Positions 8,582-14,214 of a stretch of 17,672 bases of DNA are shown in pieces. The first letter of the stretch is position 1. Each line of letters starts with the position of its first letter. The notes beneath the pieces were generated by a model. It saw only the letters and a program-made list of their open reading frames with translations, was not told the origin of the DNA and did not search any database. The DNA lies in the NCBI GenBank assembly GCA_030598625.1, contig JAUVPO010000009.1, forward strand, positions 1 through 17,672, written 5' to 3'. The stretch is from Deferribacteres bacterium (GTDB lineage: Bacteria; Nitrospirota; Thermodesulfovibrionia; UBA6902). The position numbers and the translations under genes were made by a program.

Positions 8582-8803
8582 TCAGACTATATCTTTTTTC
8601 TTCTCTTCAAATTCTTCCCTGCCAATCTCGCCGCTTGCGTATCTTTTTTTCAGGATGTCAATCGCCGTCTCTGTTTTAGCCTCTTTTTTTGAGCCGCCAA
8701 TCAGCTTAATAAGAAAAAAGACCCCCGCAATCGCCAGGACCCAAAACAAAACCATAAATAACCACCCGGACCCCATTCCCCATCCATAATCCCAATGCAT
8801 CAT
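8582..8803 (-). CDS. Small SHOCT-domain membrane protein of the copper operon
   Basis: The 73-residue protein has one membrane helix (about 14-36, SGWLFMVLFWVLAIAGVFFL) and a short C-terminal SHOCT helix pair (about 48-72, ILKKRYASGEIGREEFEEKK). The few residues before the helix are rich in Met, His, Trp and Tyr (MMHWDYGWGMG), which could touch metal, though this is only suggestive. The ATG at 8803 has a near-perfect Shine-Dalgarno (AAAGGAGGT about four nt upstream), the best in the window, suggesting high expression. Small proteins of this kind are often found beside copper ATPases. Their biochemical role is not established, and this one is not otherwise recognisable. It is the first gene of the unit that continues into copA. 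Confidence 0.85.
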   Translation of the reverse strand: MMHWDYGWGMGSGWLFMVLFWVLAIAGVFFLIKLIGGSKKEAKTETAIDILKKRYASGEIGREEFEEKKKDIV

Positions 8804-8855
8804 TTCTACCTCCTTTTGCTGCTTCCATCCTATACTATGACGGTAACTTTCTGTA

Positions 8856-8872
8856 TGATATATGACATATCA
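8856..8872. promoter_or_regulatory. Perfect 6-5-6 palindrome, candidate operator of the SHOCT-copA unit
   Basis: TGATAT and ATATCA flank the five-base spacer ATGAC. The element lies 53-69 bp upstream of the SHOCT ATG, where a metal-responsive regulator could bind. The sequence does not match the CueR or CsoR operators I know, and short AT-rich palindromes also arise by chance, so this is only a candidate. Confidence 0.3.
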
Positions 8873-9044
8873 AAAAATATATTTTTCACTAAATCGTCTC
8901 ACCCGTCTCTTTTTTAAATTCCGCTCCGGTTTCAGGGTATGGTCACTGCTTAAGGAAATTATATCACTAACTTTTTGAAGAAATTATGAAATTAACCGAT
9001 TTGATATAATGAAGAGATATTCTATAGAAATGTATAATATGCCA
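8873..9044. other. Gene-free AT-rich stretch with isolated -10-like boxes
   Basis: No open frame with a ribosome site is present. Two consensus TATAAT hexamers occur on the plus strand at 9005-9010 and 9033-9038. TTGAAG at 8975 and TTGATA at 9001 are the nearest -35-like matches but are 24 and 26 bp away, so no complete sigma-70 promoter can be claimed. They are noted because a terminator follows at 9129 with no annotated gene in between. Confidence 0.25.
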
Positions 9045-9155
9045 TGTCCCCTAAGCCGACATGATTGAAGGTTATTCCCAGCCCGATAATAACTTATTAA
9101 AGTTTAATCATTTTTTTGTTTTTTTATCACCTGTCAGAAATGACAGGTATTTTTT
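9045..9155 (+). ncRNA. Candidate short structured RNA ending at an intrinsic terminator
   Basis: The evidence is structural only. About 7 nt after a TATAAT box (9033-9038) begins a stretch with three nested or successive stems that ends in a terminator. An arm pair CATGTC / GACATG (9043-9048 and 9058-9063) straddles the presumed start. TGATTGAA (9062-9069) pairs with TTTAATCA (9103-9110) through eight pairs including one G-U. Inside that, GTTATT (9071-9076) pairs with AATAAC (9088-9093). The CATGTC/GACATG and TGATTGAA stems share bases and would exclude each other. No known riboswitch or RNA family was recognised. It could be a small RNA, a transcription-attenuating leader for the gene at 9301, or chance pairing in AT-rich DNA. 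Confidence 0.3.
9129..9155 (+). terminator. Intrinsic terminator, plus strand, with no upstream gene
   Basis: ACCTGTCA (9129-9136) and TGACAGGT (9141-9148) form a perfect eight-pair stem closed by a GAAA tetraloop. An A and a run of six T (9150-9155) follow directly. The T-run on the other side is also plus-strand T (A in a minus-strand transcript), so it works only for rightward transcription. The nearest upstream gene on either side, the SHOCT gene, points left, so the terminator belongs to an unannotated transcript. Confidence 0.75.
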
Positions 9156-9239
9156 AACATATTCCACTTTTGCTACGTCATAAAAAAACTGGATTAAATT
9201 TGAAGGCTGAACACCTCAAAAATACAATGAATCGGCGGA

Positions 9240-9296
9240 TTGTTAAAATAATAAATACAATTTTGCATGAGAGGCAGTCCTTTTTTTGTTAAAATA
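9240..9296 (+). promoter_or_regulatory. Two copies of TTGTTAAAATA, putative extended -10 boxes before the P-loop gene
   Basis: The 11-mer TTGTTAAAATA occurs at 9240-9250 and again at 9286-9296, 46 bp apart. Each contains TGtTAAAAT, one mismatch from an extended -10 (TGnTATAAT). The second copy ends five nt before the ATG at 9301, so a transcript from it would have little or no leader. No convincing -35 is spaced at 17 bp (TTGCAT at 9263 is 21 bp away). Confidence 0.35.
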
Positions 9297-9300
9297 CCTT

Positions 9301-9873
9301 ATGCCTATAGAAAATCCCTTTAAGATTATCTCTGTAACCGGCGCCCACAGCAAAGTGGGAAAGACAACTCTTTGCTCGATTTTATTAGAAAACCTGAAAG
9401 GGTTCGGGGCGATCAAGTTTACAAAAACCCCGTTTTATACGTCAGTTGTTGATGACCCTGTAACTATTATGAAAAAAGACAAAGACACGGCAGTAATGTC
9501 CGGATCCGGCGCTGAAAAGGTAATATGGATTAAAAGCCCGGGCAGAGGGCTTAACGATGCCTTAAATATCGCAATAAGCAAAATGAACGGCCTCAGAGGG
9601 ATCGTGGTTGAAGGCAACAGCCCTGTGGATTTTTTAAGGCCCCATCTATTAATATTCATTATTGGTAAAGACGGACACATAAAGCCCTCCGCCCTAAGGG
9701 TAAGTAAAAGGGCGGATGTTGTAATCATCAACTCTGATAAGCATATTGCAGACCCGTCTTTTTTAGGGCCCTTTGTAAAGAAAAACGTAAAAGTTTTTTG
9801 TATGGATTTAATAAACCGGACAGGTGAAATTGACAAATTCCTTGCCTTTACCAAAAAATATAGTGAGGTATAA
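9301..9873 (+). CDS. P-loop NTPase, MobB-like (SIMIBI class), function uncertain
   Basis: The 190-residue soluble protein opens with a Walker A motif, GAHSKVGKT (Gly14-Thr22), followed by alternating strands and helices. GIVVEGN near Glu104 recalls the VEG motif of MobB, the GTP-binding accessory protein of molybdenum guanine dinucleotide synthesis. SKRADVVIINSDK at about 135-147 is in the place of a nucleotide-base motif but is not a clean NKxD. MobB is thus the nearest family I recognise, but no mobA or moe gene is in view and the gene precedes ccsB-hemA-hemC, so another metal- or cofactor-related role is possible. The start is uncertain. The ATG at 9301 gives a normal P-loop N-terminus but has no Shine-Dalgarno. 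An in-frame TTG at 9286 adds MLKYL and has GAGAGG 11 nt upstream, but it coincides with a -10-like box. Confidence 0.6.
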   Translation: MPIENPFKIISVTGAHSKVGKTTLCSILLENLKGFGAIKFTKTPFYTSVVDDPVTIMKKDKDTAVMSGSGAEKVIWIKSPGRGLNDALNIAISKMNGLRGIVVEGNSPVDFLRPHLLIFIIGKDGHIKPSALRVSKRADVVIINSDKHIADPSFLGPFVKKNVKVFCMDLINRTGEIDKFLAFTKKYSEV

Positions 9874-9919
9874 TAGTCAGAAACAGCGGCTAAATAATAT
9901 CTCTTTATTAATTAAAATA

Positions 9920-9928
9920 TGTTAAAAT
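9920..9928 (+). promoter_or_regulatory. Putative extended -10 upstream of ccsB-hemA-hemC
   Basis: TATG followed by TTAAAAT (TGtTAAAAT at 9920-9928) matches an extended -10 with one mismatch and lies 31 bp before the TTG start at 9959. It is the same TGtTAAAAT string seen twice before the preceding gene. The -35 position has only a weak CTCTTTATT-like sequence, typical of extended -10 promoters. Confidence 0.4.
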
Positions 9929-9958
9929 GCATTTCTTGTTTTTTGAGGAATAGATATC

Positions 9959-10786
9959 TTGCAGATTGAAATAAACGTCCTTCTCTTTGAACTGGCGCTC
10001 ACCTTTTATTTTATCGCAACAATTGCGGGTATCCTGGAGATTTTCAGGGGCAAAAAAACTTCTTCCAGATTAGCGCTCTATCTTGCAGCAACAGGATTTC
10101 TTTTTCACACCGCGAATATTGTTGTCCGGTACATTGAAGGCGGACATATCCCTGTCACAAACATGCATGAGGCCACTTCATTTTTTTCGTGGTGCGTGCT
10201 GGTTCTGTTCTTTTTTCATGAATTCCGTTATAAGCTGGGGCTTTTAAGTTCTTTTATTATGCCCATCGTTTTTTTACTCATGTTTTCATCTTCTATTTTT
10301 CCACGGGAAATAAAAGTATTGAGCCCGGTTCTTCAAAGCTATTGGTTTGGTATCCATGTGGTCCTGGCCTTTTTGGGAGATGCCGCCTTTGCGATGGCAT
10401 GCGGTATCGGCATCATGTATCTCCTGCAGGAACGCTACGTAAAATCAAAGCATCTTGGAGGACTATTCCGGAAGCTGCCGAGTCTTCAGGTGCTTGATGA
10501 GATTAATTACCATCTCATTACCCTGGGTTTTCCCCTTTTAACATTTGCCATGATAACCGGAGTAATTTGGGCGAATTCGGCGTGGGGAACTTACTGGAGG
10601 TGGGATCCCAAAGAGGTATGGTCACTGATAACATGGCTCATTTACGCACTGGTTCTTCATCTCAGGCTTACAATTGGATGGCGCGGCAAAAAGGCAGCCA
10701 TCCTCTCCATTGCAGGTTTTGTAATAGTCATTTTCGCATTTTTTGGTGTAACCATTATTCTGAAAGGACGTCACGTATTTATGTAA
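9959..10786 (+). CDS. ccsB: Cytochrome c biogenesis (System II) heme-handling membrane protein, CcsA/CcsB/ResC type
   Basis: The 275-residue polytopic protein has about eight hydrophobic segments. It carries the tryptophan-rich WWD signature WGTYWRWDPKEVWSLITW (from Trp209), the external heme-binding loop of the CcsA/CcmC/HemX superfamily. Histidines flanking the loop and near residue 50-70 (FHTANIVVRYIEGGH) are candidate heme ligands. In System II this protein, with a ResB-like partner, exports heme and attaches it to CXXCH motifs. No ResB is in the window. HemX is an alternative name because the gene precedes hemA and hemC, but the full WWD motif favours cytochrome assembly. The start is a TTG with TTGAGGA about nine nt upstream. 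There is no in-frame ATG before the first hydrophobic segment. The same transcript probably continues into hemA. Confidence 0.9.
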   Translation: MQIEINVLLFELALTFYFIATIAGILEIFRGKKTSSRLALYLAATGFLFHTANIVVRYIEGGHIPVTNMHEATSFFSWCVLVLFFFHEFRYKLGLLSSFIMPIVFLLMFSSSIFPREIKVLSPVLQSYWFGIHVVLAFLGDAAFAMACGIGIMYLLQERYVKSKHLGGLFRKLPSLQVLDEINYHLITLGFPLLTFAMITGVIWANSAWGTYWRWDPKEVWSLITWLIYALVLHLRLTIGWRGKKAAILSIAGFVIVIFAFFGVTIILKGRHVFM

Positions 10787-10795
10787 AAACCCGGG

Positions 10796-10873
10796 GGGTT
10801 ACGGGATTAAGGATTCAAGCAGATAAATAATTATACATCTCCTTGAACCCTTAACCCTTGAGTCCCTGAACCC
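10796..10873. repeat. 78-bp imperfect inverted-repeat element in the ccsB-hemA gap
   Basis: Left arm 10804-10819 (GGATTAAGGATTCAAG) and right arm 10842-10857 (CTTGAACCCTTAACCC) match at 14 of 16 positions around a 22-nt loop. The two mismatches are A/C in the plus strand but G-U in the minus-strand RNA. An outer pair, GGGTT (10796-10800) and AACCC (10869-10873), encloses it. The right half also has direct-repeat character (TTGAACCC, TTAACCC, CTGAACCC). No T-run follows, so it is not an intrinsic terminator. It looks like a miniature intergenic repeat of a kind scattered through genomes, but no other copy lies in the window. It ends seven nt before the hemA ATG. Confidence 0.6.
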
Positions 10874-10880
10874 TTTGTTT

Positions 10881-12164
10881 ATGGACATTTTAGTTGTCGG
10901 ACTTAATCACAAAACAGCGGCGATAGAGATCAGAGAGAAGGTGGCCTTTGACGGTCCAAAACTCGATGCGGCTAATAAAATACTAAAAAATTCAAAGGCA
11001 GTAAAAGAGAGTATAATTCTTTCCACCTGCAACAGGGTGGAAATATATGCAGGCGTCAACGATGCGAATTCAGGGATTGAAGGCATAAAAGATTTTATTT
11101 CCGACTTTCATAAAGTGCCAAAAGATCTTTTGGCTAAATCTCTATACATACATAAAGGGTATGAAGCCATAAGACATATGTACAGAGTTGCATCAAGTCT
11201 TGACTCAATGGTGGTAGGAGAGCCGCAAATCCTCGGCCAGTTAAAAGATGCCTTTGATACAGCCCTCAAAAACAAAACCACCGGGGTTATTCTCAATAAA
11301 CTGATGAGGAAGGCTGTCTCTGTAGCAAAACGCATCAGAACAGAGACCGGGATCGCTGAAAGCGCCGTCAGTATAAGTTTTGCAGCCGTGGAGCTGGCAA
11401 AGAAAATTTTTGACGATCTGTCTTCAAAAGCTTTCATGCTTATTGGCGCTGGTGAAATGGCAGAGCTTGCAGCCAGGCATCTGATAAACAATGGTGTCAA
11501 AGACGTCTTTGTTACAAACCGCACCATGTCGAGGGCGGAGGAACTTGCGCACGCGTTCCACGGAAAAGCAATTCCATTTGACGGTTTTGTCCAGGAACTG
11601 CTGCATACCGACATCGTTATCTGCTCAACCGGCGCTCCCGATTATATATTAATGAAGGAACAGGCCCATAAGACAATGAAAGACAGGAAGCAAAAGCCCA
11701 TGTTTATAATTGATATCTCGGTGCCCAGGAACATTGACCCCCGGATAAATGACCTGGACAATGTTTATCTTTATGATGTAGATAACCTGCAGGGGATTGT
11801 CGATTCAAATATTCAGGTAAGGTCAAAAGAAGCTGAGAAGGCTGAAGAGATCGTGGATGAAGAGATCGACTCCTTTTTAAAATGGAACGCCTCACTCTCT
11901 GCTACGCCGACCATTTTGGCGCTTCGAAATATGGCCGAGGAAATAAGAAAGTCAGAGCTTGAAAAAACACTCAAAAAACTCGGCCCAATGGAGGAAGACA
12001 GGATAAAAGCCATAGATAACCTTACTGTCTCTATAGTTAACAAGCTTATACACCCGCCGACTGCTTCTCTTAAGTCCGGGGAAGAAGATAAAGAACAAAT
12101 GCTGGATATCGTCCAGAAAATATTCAACCTGGAAATAGATAGTTACAACAATGACAAAACGTAA
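10881..12164 (+). CDS. hemA: Glutamyl-tRNA reductase
   Basis: This cytosolic enzyme catalyses the first committed step of C5-pathway heme synthesis, reducing glutamyl-tRNA(Glu) to glutamate-1-semialdehyde with NADPH. The 427-residue product has the normal family N-terminus (MDILVVGLNHKTA), the catalytic Cys50 in STCNRVEIY, the GEPQILGQ segment and an NADPH-binding domain starting at LIGAGEMAELAARHL. A C-terminal dimerisation helix region follows, including the family motif KLIHPPTASLKS. The ATG at 10881 is preferred over a TTG two codons earlier because it gives that N-terminus. Neither has a Shine-Dalgarno, and the 20 nt upstream are the end of the inverted-repeat element. The 3' end overlaps hemC by 14 nt, which implies translational coupling. 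Confidence 0.97.
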   Translation: MDILVVGLNHKTAAIEIREKVAFDGPKLDAANKILKNSKAVKESIILSTCNRVEIYAGVNDANSGIEGIKDFISDFHKVPKDLLAKSLYIHKGYEAIRHMYRVASSLDSMVVGEPQILGQLKDAFDTALKNKTTGVILNKLMRKAVSVAKRIRTETGIAESAVSISFAAVELAKKIFDDLSSKAFMLIGAGEMAELAARHLINNGVKDVFVTNRTMSRAEELAHAFHGKAIPFDGFVQELLHTDIVICSTGAPDYILMKEQAHKTMKDRKQKPMFIIDISVPRNIDPRINDLDNVYLYDVDNLQGIVDSNIQVRSKEAEKAEEIVDEEIDSFLKWNASLSATPTILALRNMAEEIRKSELEKTLKKLGPMEEDRIKAIDNLTVSIVNKLIHPPTASLKSGEEDKEQMLDIVQKIFNLEIDSYNNDKT

Positions 12165-13083
12165 AATAACAATTGCAACAAGGGGCAGCAAGCTGGCGCT
12201 CTGGCAGGCGGAGTGGGTAAAATCCGAACTTGATAAAATCAATCCTGATTTTGAGGTAGAGCTCAATAAAATCAAGACCACGGGAGACAAAATCCTTGAC
12301 GTTCCGCTTGCGCAGGTTGGAGGCAAGGGACTCTTTGTAAAAGAAATTGAAGAAGCGATGCTTAGAGGAGAGGCTGACCTGGCCGTTCACAGCATGAAAG
12401 ACGTTCCCACTGACTTACCCGAAGGATTACACCTCTCGGCGATATGTGAAAGAGAAGATCCAAGAGATGCATTTATAGCCGGACCACAAATTAAAAATTT
12501 CCAAGCCCTGCATCAGGGTGCGCACGTCGGAACAAGCAGTCTCAGAAGAATATGTCAGCTTTTAAATAAAAGGCCTGACCTTAAAATTACGCAGCTTCGC
12601 GGAAATGTTGACACACGACTGAGAAAGCTCAGTGAAGGACAGTTTGACGCAATTATTCTTGCCACTGCCGGTGTCAAGAGACTTGGACATGCGGACAGGA
12701 TTACCGAAAAGCTGTCTACCGACGTCAGCCTCCCCGCCATTGGACAGGGCGCTGTCGGAATAGAATGCAGGGTGGATGACGAATTTATAAATAATCTTCT
12801 AAAAAAATTAAATCATGAAGAAACATCCGTTTGCGTCAGGACAGAAAGGGCTTTCCTTAAGAAACTCGAAGGCGGATGCCAGGTGCCGATTGCCGCTTAT
12901 GCACGGTTGAAAGACGGCAATGTATTTATTGAAGGTCTTGTCGGAAGTTTAGACGGTAAGACACTAATTAAAGCCTCTTTAAAGGGAAAACCTGAGGAAG
13001 CCGTATCTCTGGGCACAAGGCTTGCGGAAAATCTGCTTTCAAAGGGAGCCGGAAAAATCCTTGCCGAATTTTACGGGAATTAG
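12151..13083 (+). CDS. hemC: Hydroxymethylbilane synthase (porphobilinogen deaminase)
   Basis: This cytosolic enzyme joins four porphobilinogen molecules into hydroxymethylbilane, the linear precursor of uroporphyrinogen III. The 310-residue length is typical. The catalytic aspartate is Asp84 in HSMKDVPTDLP, the same number as in the E. coli enzyme. Cys243 in LEGGCQVPIAAYA carries the dipyrromethane cofactor. GTSSLRR and LRGNVDTRLRK supply arginines that bind substrate carboxylates. The ATG lies inside the end of hemA (14-nt overlap), so translation is probably coupled. The usual next genes of such operons, hemD or hemB, do not follow. A SurA-N-domain gene does instead. Confidence 0.97.
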   Translation: MTKRKITIATRGSKLALWQAEWVKSELDKINPDFEVELNKIKTTGDKILDVPLAQVGGKGLFVKEIEEAMLRGEADLAVHSMKDVPTDLPEGLHLSAICEREDPRDAFIAGPQIKNFQALHQGAHVGTSSLRRICQLLNKRPDLKITQLRGNVDTRLRKLSEGQFDAIILATAGVKRLGHADRITEKLSTDVSLPAIGQGAVGIECRVDDEFINNLLKKLNHEETSVCVRTERAFLKKLEGGCQVPIAAYARLKDGNVFIEGLVGSLDGKTLIKASLKGKPEEAVSLGTRLAENLLSKGAGKILAEFYGN

Positions 13084-13127
13084 GTTGCTCTCTTGCCCTT
13101 TAAGCAGCTTTTGGGATATATTATTTC

Positions 13128-13799
13128 ATGCTTAAAATAATGCGCGGTCACAAGTTCTTTTCCGTCTTTCTGCTTACCGTGATTACCGTTATGATAATTA
13201 TTTCATTTGTCTTCTGGGGCATCGGACCGCAGGATAATCCTGCAACAACGTTTGCCGCCCGGGTTGAGGATATAAAAATCACACTTGATGAATACTGGCG
13301 GACATATGATAATGAATATAAAAGGCTCAGGGACCAGGATACAAGTCCGGAGGAAATTGAGAAACTTAACCTTAAAGATAGTATACTCAACGCATTAATC
13401 AATAGAACGGTCCTGCTAATCGCTGCCGAAAAAGCCGGGATAACAGTAATTCAGAGTGAACTTCAGGAAGCAATAAGCAATACGCCGTATTTTCAGCGGA
13501 ACGGTGTTTTTGATCAAAATGTGTACAAGAGGGCGCTGAAGTTAAGCCGTACAACCCCGAGTATATTTGAAAACAGTCTAAGAAATGATATGGTCATCAC
13601 AAAAATGAGGCAGTTAATAGAAGAAACAGCAGAACTTTCTTCGGAAGAATTAAAGATTATTGATTCTATGAAAGGCGGGAACAGGGAACAATTGACAGAG
13701 ATTTTCCGGTCAACAAAAAGCAACCAGGCTGTACAGTCCTATATAGAGAGCATTAAACGGCAGTTAGAAATAACCGTAAATCAGGATATTGTTTCTTAA
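13128..13799 (+). CDS. Membrane-anchored SurA N-terminal-domain protein lacking a rotamase domain
   Basis: The 223-residue protein has an N-terminal membrane anchor (about 9-32, FFSVFLLTVITVMIIISFVFWGIG) preceded by basic residues, so the rest faces the periplasm. Residues about 40-205 form a helical SurA/PpiD-like chaperone domain (DSILNALINRTVLLIAAEKAGI, then FQRNGVFDQNVYKRAL). PpiD-type proteins have about 600 residues with a parvulin domain. Here the frame ends with no peptidyl-prolyl isomerase domain, so a holdase or folding-factor role is more likely than isomerase activity. The ATG at 13128 has GGGA about 11 nt upstream. An ATG four codons on, at 13140, is possible. It lies 44 bp after hemC in the same direction and could assist periplasmic apo-cytochromes, but that link rests on position alone. 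Confidence 0.8.
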   Translation: MLKIMRGHKFFSVFLLTVITVMIIISFVFWGIGPQDNPATTFAARVEDIKITLDEYWRTYDNEYKRLRDQDTSPEEIEKLNLKDSILNALINRTVLLIAAEKAGITVIQSELQEAISNTPYFQRNGVFDQNVYKRALKLSRTTPSIFENSLRNDMVITKMRQLIEETAELSSEELKIIDSMKGGNREQLTEIFRSTKSNQAVQSYIESIKRQLEITVNQDIVS

Positions 13800-13818
13800 A
13801 CTCGCCCACGGCAGTTTT

Positions 13819-14214
13819 TCAGGAAGAGCCCTCAATATTATATTTTATTGCCTCTTTTACGTCACCAATGACATCGTTTATCTCAAAAGGTTTGTTAATG
13901 CACTTGAATACGCCCTGTTTCATGACTTCTTCGATGCCAGTACCGGGGAAATATGCTGAAATGACGATTACAGGTATATTCCCGGATAACTCCTTGATTT
14001 TTCTTATAAGTTCGAGGTTTTTAATGTCAGGAAGGTTTAAATCCGTGATAACAATATCATACCGGTTATTACTGAGTTTATTTAAGGCATTATTCCCCGA
14101 ATAGGCAATATCAGCAGAATATCGTTCAACCTTTTCAAGACTGTGTTTTAATGACCAGCATATCAGTTCCTCATCATCGATGACCAATATCCTTGCCTTC
14201 TTCTCTGAATCCAT
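13819..14214 (-). CDS. Stand-alone response-regulator receiver (CheY-like)
   Basis: The 131-residue protein is a complete receiver domain and nothing more. The acidic pocket is Asp13-Asp14, the phosphoacceptor is Asp58 (VITDLNLPD), and the switch and lysine positions are Ser86 and Lys108 (NKPFE). The sequence ends 20 residues later, without a DNA-binding or enzymatic output domain. It must act by protein contact, as in a chemotaxis or phosphorelay shuttle, or as a competitor for phosphate. The ATG at 14214 has GAGG about five nt upstream. It is divergent from the histidine kinase at 14621 and converges with the SurA-like gene, 19 bp apart, with no terminator visible. The sequence resembles receivers of NtrC/Spo0F-type regulators more than true CheY, but its partner is unknown. 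Confidence 0.93.
   Translation of the reverse strand: MDSEKKARILVIDDEELICWSLKHSLEKVERYSADIAYSGNNALNKLSNNRYDIVITDLNLPDIKNLELIRKIKELSGNIPVIVISAYFPGTGIEEVMKQGVFKCINKPFEINDVIGDVKEAIKYNIEGSS

Noticed and set aside
9045..9300. Known riboswitch (Moco, c-di-GMP, cobalamin) before the MobB-like gene
   Set aside because: I could not find the conserved core sequences of any of these classes. Only stems and a terminator are visible.
10788..10800. AACCC / GGGTT hairpin just after the ccsB stop as a terminator
   Set aside because: The stem is only five pairs and no T-run follows. The GGGTT is better used in the larger inverted repeat.
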